Source of the DNA: Corynebacterium sp. P4-C1
GTDB lineage: Bacteria > Actinomycetota > Actinomycetes > Mycobacteriales > Mycobacteriaceae
Assembly: GCF_030503595.1 (NCBI RefSeq)
Contig: NZ_CP129966.1
Location: 2,046,001-2,110,000 of the forward strand
Direction: 5' to 3'
DNA: 64,000 nt
The notes under the pieces are model-generated. The model did not search any database. It had not been told where the DNA came from and saw nothing but the letters and a program-made list of their open reading frames with translations. Below, one piece after another: positions 57,858-64,000 of this stretch (position 1 is the stretch's first letter; each line of letters opens with the position of its first letter). The translations under genes were made by a program, and so were the position numbers.

Positions 57858-59516
57858 ATGGCGCACACGAGGGCTGGCCAACCAGCACTTCCCCAGGACT
57901 TGATCGATATCGCGGAGGTGGTCACCGCCTACTACACGCGCGATATCGACGCCGCCGATCCGGACCAGCAGGTGTCCTTCGGCACGTCGGGGCACCGCGG
58001 GTCCAGCCTGGACAACGCGTTCAACCAGCAGCATATCTGGGCGACGACGCAGGCGATTGTGGACTACCGCCGCGAGATTTCGATCGGCGGGCCGGTCTAC
58101 ATCGGCCGCGACACGCACGCGCTTTCGGAGCCGGCGATGGTCTCCGCTCTCGAGGTCCTCATCGCCAACGATATCGCAGTGCTTGTCGACGCCGCCGGGC
58201 GCTACACGCCGACCCCCGCCGTCTCCCACGCCATCCTGGCGCACAACGCGAAGTTGTCCGGTGGCGTGACCGGCACGGACCCGAAGCGCGCCGACGGCAT
58301 TGTGATCACACCGTCGCACAATCCGCCGCGCGACGGCGGCTTCAAATACAACCCACCGTCGGGCGGTCCGGCCGACACCGACGCGACGGACTGGATTGCC
58401 AAACGCGCGAACGCCTACCTGGCTGGCGGCCTCGAAGGCATCAACCGCACCCCGGTCAGCGGCGTGCTTGACGACCGGGCTGGCAAGCACCCGTTCATGG
58501 ACAACTACATCGCGGATCTGCCGAATGTTCTGGATCTCGACGCGGTCCGCTCTGCCGGCCTGCGCATCGGTGCCGACCCGATGGGCGGGGCTAGCGTCGA
58601 CTACTGGGGTGCGATCGCCGACGCCCACAAGCTCGACCTGACGGTGGTGAACCCTGAGGTGGACGCGACGTGGCGGTTCATGACGCTGGACACCGACGGC
58701 AAGATCCGCATGGACTGCTCCTCGCCGAATTCCATGGCGAGCCTGGTGGCAGGCCGCGACAAGTACGACATCGCCACCGGCAACGACGCGGACGCGGACC
58801 GCCACGGCATCGTCACCCCGGACGCCGGTCTGATGAACCCGAACCACTACCTCGCTGTGGCCATCGAGTACCTGTTCAGCCACCGCGACGGCTGGGGCAG
58901 CGGCACTGAAGTGGGCAAGACCCTGGTGTCTTCGTCGATGATCGACCGCGTCGTGGCCTCCCTCGGCCGGACGCTGGTGGAAGTGCCAGTCGGCTTCAAG
59001 TGGTTTGTGCCCGGTTTGATCGACGGCTCCATCGGCTTCGGCGGCGAAGAGTCCGCCGGCGCCTCCTTCCTGCGCAAAGACGGTACCGTGTGGTCGACCG
59101 ACAAGGACGGCCTGATCATGGATCTGCTCGCCGCGGAAATCACCGCCGTGACAGGGAAGACGCCCTCGCAGCGCTACGCCGAGCTGGAGCAGGAATTCGG
59201 CGCTCCCGTCTACGCCCGTACCGACGCTGAGGCGAACCGTGAGCAGAAGGCCATCTTGAAGAAGCTTTCCCCGGACCAGGTCACCGCGACCACGCTGGCC
59301 GGCGACGAGATCACAGCCAAGCTCACCGAGGCCCCCGGCAACGGCGCCGCCATCGGTGGGCTAAAGGTCACCACCGATAATGCCTGGTTCGCTGCCCGCC
59401 CATCCGGCACGGAGGACAAGTACAAGATCTACGCCGAATCCTTCAAGGGCAGGGAGCACCTCGAGCAGGTGCAGAAGGAAGCCCAGGACGTCGTTAGCGG
59501 AGTGCTCGGCAACTAG
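57858..59516 (+). CDS. pgm: Pgm, alpha-D-phosphoglucomutase
   Basis: A 552-residue enzyme interconverting glucose-1-phosphate and glucose-6-phosphate, feeding glycogen, UDP-glucose and thus trehalose synthesis. The active serine is S153 in [26 protein letters not shown] is the metal loop and [12 protein letters not shown] the sugar loop; the phosphate site [15 protein letters not shown] is near the end. Length is normal for the E. coli Pgm subgroup. Confidence 0.96.
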   Translation: MAHTRAGQPALPQDLIDIAEVVTAYYTRDIDAADPDQQVSFGTSGHRGSSLDNAFNQQHIWATTQAIVDYRREISIGGPVYIGRDTHALSEPAMVSALEVLIANDIAVLVDAAGRYTPTPAVSHAILAHNAKLSGGVTGTDPKRADGIVITPSHNPPRDGGFKYNPPSGGPADTDATDWIAKRANAYLAGGLEGINRTPVSGVLDDRAGKHPFMDNYIADLPNVLDLDAVRSAGLRIGADPMGGASVDYWGAIADAHKLDLTVVNPEVDATWRFMTLDTDGKIRMDCSSPNSMASLVAGRDKYDIATGNDADADRHGIVTPDAGLMNPNHYLAVAIEYLFSHRDGWGSGTEVGKTLVSSSMIDRVVASLGRTLVEVPVGFKWFVPGLIDGSIGFGGEESAGASFLRKDGTVWSTDKDGLIMDLLAAEITAVTGKTPSQRYAELEQEFGAPVYARTDAEANREQKAILKKLSPDQVTATTLAGDEITAKLTEAPGNGAAIGGLKVTTDNAWFAARPSGTEDKYKIYAESFKGREHLEQVQKEAQDVVSGVLGN

Positions 59517-59591
59517 CCTCCGGGCGGGGTGACCGAGACCTCACAGCTTTTGTCTTACTCACGGCCAACCGGGTGGGCTACAGTCATTGAG

Positions 59592-60116
59592 GTGACAACA
59601 AAGCATGACACCAAGGTTGACGAGGCAGCGCTGACGGAGGAAGAAGCTCTGGACGGGGCGGGGGAGACGTCGACAAGCGGGCGCGTACTCGACGTGTTCT
59701 CCGCGCTGGCGCGCTTCGGGCTGGCGGCCGTGTGGATTTTCGCGGGCGCGACGAAGCTCGGCAACCACATGACCGTGACGCAGAGCATCGAAGCCTACGA
59801 GATCTTCACTCCGTACTGGTCGAGCCTGCTCGCCAGCATCATCGGTCCCGCTGAGCTCGCCGGCGGGCTCATCCTGCTGCTGGGCATCAAGATCCGTCCT
59901 GCGGGCTGGGTGTCGTTCGGCGTGCTCGTGCTGTTCGTCATCGGGCTTTCGTCCTCGTACAGCCGCGGCCTGCAGATCGACTGCGGCTGTTTCGGACCCG
60001 ATCCGGACAGTGCCGGCGGCGACCTGCTGTGGGCGATCGCCCGCGATGTAGGCCTGATCGCCGTGACGTTGTTCATGATCTACCGTCCGTTTAAGAAATT
60101 CGCGCTGTACCCGTAG
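59592..60116 (+). CDS. MauE/DoxX family membrane protein
   Basis: 174 residues with four hydrophobic helices (ARFGLAAVWIFAGATKLG ... FVIGLSSSYSRGLQIDCGCFG). The CGCFGPDP cysteine pair is typical of MauE-like proteins that accompany disulfide oxidoreductases. GTG 59592 was chosen because TACAGT (59579-59584) ends 7 nt upstream; the frame continues back to 59529. The DsbA-like gene follows 48 nt later, and the two probably cooperate in redox folding outside the membrane. Confidence 0.85.
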   Translation: MTTKHDTKVDEAALTEEEALDGAGETSTSGRVLDVFSALARFGLAAVWIFAGATKLGNHMTVTQSIEAYEIFTPYWSSLLASIIGPAELAGGLILLLGIKIRPAGWVSFGVLVLFVIGLSSSYSRGLQIDCGCFGPDPDSAGGDLLWAIARDVGLIAVTLFMIYRPFKKFALYP

Positions 60117-60164
60117 ACTTTCCGGGTGAAACAGCTCGCCCCCGAGAACATAAGGTGATTCACT

Positions 60165-60932
60165 GTGAGTTCCTCTTCCAAGCCCACGACCACGAAGGGC
60201 TCGACGAAGGTCGCTAACCCCAATTCCTCCGGCGGCAAGGGCTTCTGGTGGGCCCTCGGCGCACTGATTCTCATCGGCGCCCTGGTGATCGGTTTGATCG
60301 TCTACAACGGTCGCGGTGCGCGCGCCGACCGCCTCGCGGAGAATATGGAGAATGTCGACGGAGTCACCATGGAGTTCTCCGATAACACCATCACCCTCGC
60401 GGGCGAGAACGCCGACGGGGCCAAGGAAGCGAGCCTTTACGAGGACTTCGCCTGCCACTACTGCGCGGACCTGGCCACGAAGTCGGACGCCGAGATGCTC
60501 GAGAAGATCAAGTCCGGTGAGCTGAAGGTGCACATCCACCCGATGGTCTTCCTCGACGGGACTGGCCAGAAGTACAACAAGGGCTACTCCACGCAGGCCT
60601 TGGCGGCGACCCTCGCGCTGGCCGACAAGGGCGATGTCGCGGCGTACTGGAACATGCGCAAGGTCCTCCTCGAAGAGCAGCAGAGCCTGTATTCGAGCTC
60701 CGACAACAACTCCCTGGCTGACACGGCGAAGGACTTCGGTGCCTCCAAGGACGCCGTCCAGGCGATCCGTGACGGCGAGTACGAGGACAAGGCGAAGGAG
60801 CTCGGCGAAGCTAATGAGAAGGACCTCGTCGACAAGACCGGTGAGCTTTCCTCCCCGCACGTGCTTGTCGACGGCAAGGATGTCGAATCCAACCCCCTCG
60901 AAAAGTGGATCGACGACCTTCTCGCTAGCTAA
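60165..60932 (+). CDS. DsbA-like membrane-anchored thioredoxin-fold protein
   Basis: 255 residues: a short basic cytoplasmic lead, one membrane helix (about 27-47), and an extracytoplasmic thioredoxin domain with the active-site pair C97-H-Y-C100 (LYEDFACHYCADL) and the cis-proline region SSPHVLVDG. It resembles actinobacterial DsbA/MdbA-type oxidases. CxxC dipeptide HY is slightly unusual (E. coli DsbA has PH). Confidence 0.88.
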   Translation: MSSSSKPTTTKGSTKVANPNSSGGKGFWWALGALILIGALVIGLIVYNGRGARADRLAENMENVDGVTMEFSDNTITLAGENADGAKEASLYEDFACHYCADLATKSDAEMLEKIKSGELKVHIHPMVFLDGTGQKYNKGYSTQALAATLALADKGDVAAYWNMRKVLLEEQQSLYSSSDNNSLADTAKDFGASKDAVQAIRDGEYEDKAKELGEANEKDLVDKTGELSSPHVLVDGKDVESNPLEKWIDDLLAS

Positions 60933-61040
60933 AACCCTGGCAGCGGGCGATTTTGGTCTCGCCTGCCCGCCGGTGTATATTTAGCAAAGTCGCTCGGCGG
61001 ACCGCACAGCCCGAAAGAGTCAGCGTCCGCCGGAAGCTAC

Positions 61041-61113
61041 GGGGCTATGGCGCAGTTGGTAGCGCACCACACTGGCAGTGTGGGGGTCACGGGTTCGAAT
61101 CCCGTTAGCTCCA
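61041..61113 (+). tRNA. tRNA-Ala (anticodon GGC)
   Basis: Acceptor GGGGCTA/TAGCTCC (61041-61047, 61106-61112, one G-T); anticodon stem CCACA/TGTGG with loop CTGGCAG gives GGC; CCA encoded at 61114-61116. Confidence 0.95.
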
Positions 61114-61122
61114 CCAAGATGG

Positions 61123-61147
61123 AAACCCAGCCGGAAGGCTGGGTTTT
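61123..61147 (+). terminator. terminator after tRNA-Ala
   Basis: AAACCCAGCC (61123-61132) and GGCTGGGTTT (61137-61146) form a 10-bp stem with a GGAA tetraloop, then TTTT. Confidence 0.9.
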
Positions 61148-61218
61148 CGCATTCCTGTCATCCGGTTCTGCTGTCTTCGCCGCGACGGGAACCGGCTCGG
61201 CCCAGTACCGTGGGGGCC

Positions 61219-61698
61219 ATGGACGAACTGCAGTTCCACGAAATTGATTCTCCGCTCGGGCGAATCGGGTTGGTGGTGTCTTCGGCGGGGGTGGCGAAGG
61301 TGCTGTTCGAGTCCGACGGCATCGATGCTGAGCGTGAGCGCATCGGGGCAGAGGCCGTAGTCCCGCTGGCGGCGCACCAGCTGGCCGAGTACTTCGCGGG
61401 GCAGCGGCGTGAGTTCACGGTGCCGCTCGACTACCGCTTCGCCACCGGTTTCCGCTCTGACGTGCTCCGCGAATTGGCCCGCGTCCCGTACGGGCACACC
61501 ACCACGTACAAAGAGCTGGCGGCGAAGGTAGGGAACCCGAAGGCTGTGCGCGCGGTCGGGGGAGCGTGCGCGAATAATCCGCTGCCGCTGCTCGTGCCGT
61601 GCCACCGGGTGCTGCGTGCGGATGGGGGCTTAGGCGGCTACCGGGGCGGCTCCGAGACGAAACGGTTCCTGCTCGAATTGGAGGGTGCCGATGTCTAA
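61219..61698 (+). CDS. ogt: methylated-DNA-protein cysteine methyltransferase
   Basis: A 159-residue suicide repair protein that removes alkyl groups from O6-guanine to its own cysteine. The acceptor is C128 in LLVPCHRVLRADGGLGGY; RVPYGHTTTYKELAAKVGNPKAVRAVG is the DNA-binding helix-turn-helix with its arginine finger. TACCGT (61206-61211) ends 7 nt before ATG 61219. The last 8 nt overlap the fructosamine kinase gene. Confidence 0.95.
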   Translation: MDELQFHEIDSPLGRIGLVVSSAGVAKVLFESDGIDAERERIGAEAVVPLAAHQLAEYFAGQRREFTVPLDYRFATGFRSDVLRELARVPYGHTTTYKELAAKVGNPKAVRAVGGACANNPLPLLVPCHRVLRADGGLGGYRGGSETKRFLLELEGADV

Positions 61699-62458
61699 TG
61701 CAGACGTGTTCGTGAAGCACGGAAGCGCTCCGGGGGCCGCGGCGGCCGAAGCAGCCTATCTGCGCTGGCTGCGGGAAGGCTCCCGCGCGGTTGTGGAGGT
61801 CCTCGACCTCGACGAGGAGGCGAACACGGTCACGATCGAGCGCGTCGCCAGCGCCCGGCCCACCGCCGCTGCCGCAGCGGAAGCAGGCCGCGAGCTCGCC
61901 GCGATTCACGCGATGGGCGCGGACGCGTTCGGGGCGCCGGCGGACGGCTGGGAGGGCCCGAATTTCATCGGCCGTGCCGAGCAGGAATGCACGCCGACGG
62001 CGCGGTGGGCGGAGTTCTACACCGCGCAGCGGGTCATGCCGTTCGCGGAGAAGGCCCACCGCAGCGGGAATCTCGGTGCGGAAGGGTTGGACACGGTCAA
62101 GCGGGCGTGCGAAGCGCTCGTCGCCGAGGACGAAGACGCGCCTCTCGCGCGCATTCACGGCGACCTCTGGGCCGGCAACCTGCTGTTCTCCACCACCGGC
62201 CCGCGGTTCATCGACCCGGCGGCGCACGGCGGCCACCCGCTCACCGACATCGCGATGCTCGAGCTCTTCGGCGCACCGCACCTAAGCGCGCTTATCGACG
62301 GCTACCTCGCCACCGGAGCCACCCTCGGCAGGGGCTGGGACACCCGCATTCCCATCCACCAGCTCCACCCGCTCGCAGTCCATGCCTACACGCACGACCC
62401 GAGTTACGGATCCGCCCTGGTCCGCGCTGCGGAGGAGACGTTGCGCACCATCGGTTAG
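61691..62458 (+). CDS. fructosamine kinase family protein
   Basis: 255 residues of the aminoglycoside-phosphotransferase-like fold. LARIHGDLWAGNLLFS is the catalytic loop, and RFIDPAAHGGHPLTDIAML is the metal/ATP segment, where the usual D-P-A-x-Y-G-H becomes DPAAHGGH. Fructosamine kinases phosphorylate sugar adducts on amines so that they fall off (deglycation). ATG 61691 lies inside the ogt stop region. Physiological substrate unknown. Confidence 0.85.
   Translation: MSNADVFVKHGSAPGAAAAEAAYLRWLREGSRAVVEVLDLDEEANTVTIERVASARPTAAAAAEAGRELAAIHAMGADAFGAPADGWEGPNFIGRAEQECTPTARWAEFYTAQRVMPFAEKAHRSGNLGAEGLDTVKRACEALVAEDEDAPLARIHGDLWAGNLLFSTTGPRFIDPAAHGGHPLTDIAMLELFGAPHLSALIDGYLATGATLGRGWDTRIPIHQLHPLAVHAYTHDPSYGSALVRAAEETLRTIG
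62290..62300 (+). repeat. 11-mer repeat copy 18
   Basis: GCTTATCGACG in the fructosamine kinase gene, read gcG-CTT-ATC-GAC-G (Ala-Leu-Ile-Asp). Copy 19 lies 297 bp away in inverted orientation. Confidence 0.85.
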
Positions 62459-62494
62459 GCCACGCGGCTTTGGCTGGCGGGGGTGCGGAGGCCC

Positions 62495-63379
62495 CTAGAG
62501 CCACCACGTTTCGGCCGGGCCGGGCGGCAGATGGCGCTTGTGCTGGCCGACGGCCCAGAGATGCTCGAGGCGGGCGGCGGCGGTGGCGTCGATAAGCGCG
62601 CCCTCGAGGTAGTCGTCGATCTGGGCGTAGGTGACGCCTAGCGCCTCTTCGTCGGGAAGCGCGGGCCGGTCTTCTTCGAGGTCGGCGGTGGGGACCTTCT
62701 CGTAGAGGCGCTTATCCGCCTCGAGGTGGGCGAGGAGCTGCGCGCCCTGGCGTTTGTTCAATCCCGCGAGGGGGATGAGATCGGCCGCGCCGTCGCCGAA
62801 CTTAGTGAAGAACCCGGTGAGGTTCTCCGCCGCGTGGTCAGTGCCGATAACGAGGAGTCCAAGCTCGCCCGCGATCGCGTACTGGGCGGTCATACGCATG
62901 CGGGCTTTGACGTTGCCCTTGTTGAAGTCGCCGAGCTTGCCGCGGTCGAGGCTGTCGGCCACCTGGCTGGCGAGCGCGGTCGTCGCCGGCTCGATATTCA
63001 CCGTGACGCGTTTGTCGGGCTGGATGAAGTCGAGGGCGAGCTGCGCGTCATCCTCATCCGCCTGCACACCGTGGGGGAGACGCACTGCGACGAACGTGGC
63101 CTCCCGGCCCTGCTCGCGGGTCTTCTCCACAGCCATCTGCGCCAATTTGCCCGCTAGTGTCGAGTCCTGGCCGCCCGAGATGCCGAGGACGAAGCCCTTC
63201 GCGCCGGTCTTTTCCAGGTAGTCGACGAGGAAGTCCACGCGCCGGGCGATCTCGCCGGCGGGCGCGATGAACGGTTTCACGTCGAGCGCCGCGATGATTT
63301 CCTGCTGCGTTGCGCCGATAGCGTCATGGGAGGGGTGTTCGGGCAAGTTGTCGGAAGTGGTGCCGGACTCGTGAGACAT
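62495..63379 (-). CDS. nadE: NadE, ammonia-dependent NAD synthetase
   Basis: A 294-residue enzyme that amidates nicotinate adenine dinucleotide with ammonia and ATP. The ATP-pyrophosphatase P-loop is [67 protein letters not shown] and [20 protein letters not shown] are the family blocks. No glutaminase domain is fused. TACGAT (complement of 63387-63392) ends 7 nt before ATG 63379. Confidence 0.95.
   Translation of the reverse strand: MSHESGTTSDNLPEHPSHDAIGATQQEIIAALDVKPFIAPAGEIARRVDFLVDYLEKTGAKGFVLGISGGQDSTLAGKLAQMAVEKTREQGREATFVAVRLPHGVQADEDDAQLALDFIQPDKRVTVNIEPATTALASQVADSLDRGKLGDFNKGNVKARMRMTAQYAIAGELGLLVIGTDHAAENLTGFFTKFGDGAADLIPLAGLNKRQGAQLLAHLEADKRLYEKVPTADLEEDRPALPDEEALGVTYAQIDDYLEGALIDATAAARLEHLWAVGQHKRHLPPGPAETWWL
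62587..62597 (-). repeat. 11-mer repeat copy 19
   Basis: CGTCGATAAGC on +, near the nadE 3' end; on the coding strand it reads gcG-CTT-ATC-GAC-G (Ala-Leu-Ile-Asp). Confidence 0.85.
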
Positions 63380-63392
63380 GTCCGCTATCGTA

Positions 63393-63584
63393 GCGCGGAA
63401 GCATTCCCCGGCTCCGGCCGTTTTGGTGCTTCGGGGCCGGTCAGGTAGCATTGACTCCCGTTGCACGGCAGCGCCATCCTGTGGCGCGCCGACCAAAGAA
63501 ACGATTGAACGCCGCCACCTGCACGGATCACCGTGTTTCCGCGGCGGGCACTCGGGAAAACAAACGAGTAGAAAGGAGCGCCCG
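63393..63584 (+). promoter_or_regulatory. rpmJ promoter and long leader
   Basis: TAGCAT (63446-63451) is a plausible -10, giving a leader of about 125 nt for a 40-codon gene. Within it GGCGC/GCGCC-type and CGCCGC/GCGGCG pairings are possible. GAAAGGAG (63571-63578) is the ribosome-binding site. Confidence 0.4.
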
Positions 63585-63707
63585 ATGAAGGTCCGTAAGT
63601 CCCTTCGGTCGCTGAAGAACAAGCCGGGCGCTCAGGTTGTCCGTCGTCGCGGCAAAGTGTACGTGATCAACAAGAAGGATCCGCGCTTCAAGGCTCGTCA
63701 GGGCTAG
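63585..63707 (+). CDS. rpmJ: ribosomal protein L36, cysteine-free form
   Basis: A 40-residue, very basic protein ([20 protein letters not shown]...) of the large ribosomal subunit. It lacks the zinc-binding cysteines of standard L36, so it is the C-minus type, which many bacteria use when zinc is scarce. It is not in a ribosomal-protein operon. No Zur-like box was seen upstream. Confidence 0.95.
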   Translation: MKVRKSLRSLKNKPGAQVVRRRGKVYVINKKDPRFKARQG

Positions 63708-63720
63708 TCGCTGATTTCTT

Positions 63721-63772
63721 AACGCCCCCGCCGCAATGAGCTCCGTGCTCACGGCAGGGGGCGTTTTCTTTT
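63721..63772 (+). terminator. terminator after rpmJ
   Basis: AACGCCCCC (63721-63729) pairs with GGGGGCGTT (63757-63765), with inner GCCG/CGGC, followed by a T-rich tail. Confidence 0.9.
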
Positions 63773-63889
63773 TCCGAGTCATTGTTGTGATTTGTGACAC
63801 GATCTGTGCGCAGTGTTAACCGTAGGTTCATGCGGGGAAATTATTTTCTCGTGTACTTGCTGTTTGTTGTCTCCGACTTTTTCAGGATC

Positions 63890-64000
63890 ATGAGTACGAC
63901 GCGCACGTTTCCTTTGAGTTTTGTTTCGGTGTTGTTTGTTGCTGCGCTGCTTGGTGTGTGGGGGTTTGTTGCTCCTGGAGATGCCGTGGCGCAGGGCGGT
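63890..64000 (+). CDS. secreted protein, N-terminal fragment
   Basis: An open frame of 37 codons runs off the right edge: a basic start (MSTTRT), a hydrophobic core (LSFVSVLFVAALLGVWGFVA) and a probable signal-peptidase site near DAVAQGG. Codons are T-rich (TTT, GTT, TTG), unlike the neighbours, as often seen in surface-protein genes of corynebacteria. The 120 bases before it are also T-rich; only a weak CAGGA lies upstream. The product cannot be named. Confidence 0.6.
   Translation, partial: MSTTRTFPLSFVSVLFVAALLGVWGFVAPGDAVAQGG

Overview
The window is a high-G+C chromosomal segment from a Corynebacterium. The evidence is gene content and order: otsA-thrE, the PhoR/PhoS two-component pair, a scattered pur cluster, pstSCAB with phoU, mycothiol synthase, cysE-cysK-ramA, murA beside an rRNA operon, a 23S rRNA that carries the insertion typical of high-G+C Gram-positives, and many leaderless genes. 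The species was not identified. Most of the segment is ordinary core chromosome. I saw no prophage, CRISPR array or intact insertion sequence.

Layout. 1-3.9 kb: a leftward otsA/otsB trehalose block and the ThrE exporter, with a lysine-tailed small protein between them. 4-6.5 kb: tRNA-Thr and phoR-phoS. 6.6-25.5 kb: purine biosynthesis in three blocks (purD-purB-purC, purS-purQ-purL, purF-purM), interrupted by a HIT protein, an S9 oligopeptidase, a dicarboxylate symporter, a DUF2334 protein, a Zur-type znu zinc ABC operon, a thioesterase and an SCP-like protein. 25.6-30.4 kb: DUF3073, YgfZ, PabC, nitrobindin-like, LmeA-like and MshD genes, mostly divergent pairs with 22-33 bp between them. 30.4-37 kb: pstSCAB, phoU and dus. 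37-43 kb: five tRNA genes, fadD, a ZIP transporter, yccF, and an HNH endonuclease segment bounded by two identical tRNA-Asp genes. 43-47.5 kb: a GNAT protein, cysE, cysK, ramA, murA. 47.5-53.5 kb: a complete rrn operon. 53.5-64 kb: an ABC exporter, a CrcB pair, pgm, a MauE/DsbA pair, tRNA-Ala, ogt with a fructosamine kinase, nadE, rpmJ, and the start of a secreted protein.

Regulation. More than twenty genes have a TAnnnT-type -10 hexamer ending 6-8 nt before the start codon. That is the arrangement of leaderless transcripts, and I used it to choose starts. Candidate operators include Zur boxes before znuA and znuC, an McbR-type TAGAC-N6-GTCCA box before cysK, and an 11-bp-spaced GTTnAC repeat before pstS.

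The most unusual signal is an 11-mer, GCTTATCGACG / CGTCGATAAGC. It occurs 19 times without mismatch, about every 3.4 kb, on both strands (9 and 10), in 12 protein genes and in four intergenic gaps. My rough base-composition estimate is well under one copy. In coding copies it mostly takes one codon phase (CTT-ATC-GAC or GTC-GAT-AAG). In the two exceptions it uses the rare-looking codons ATA and TTA, which points to selection on DNA rather than protein. It is a candidate chromosome-wide DNA signal (uptake, nucleoid, recombination or replication) with no assigned reader. The tRNA-Asp-bounded HNH segment, which holds a perfect palindrome of two DnaA-box-like 9-mers, is the second place to look.
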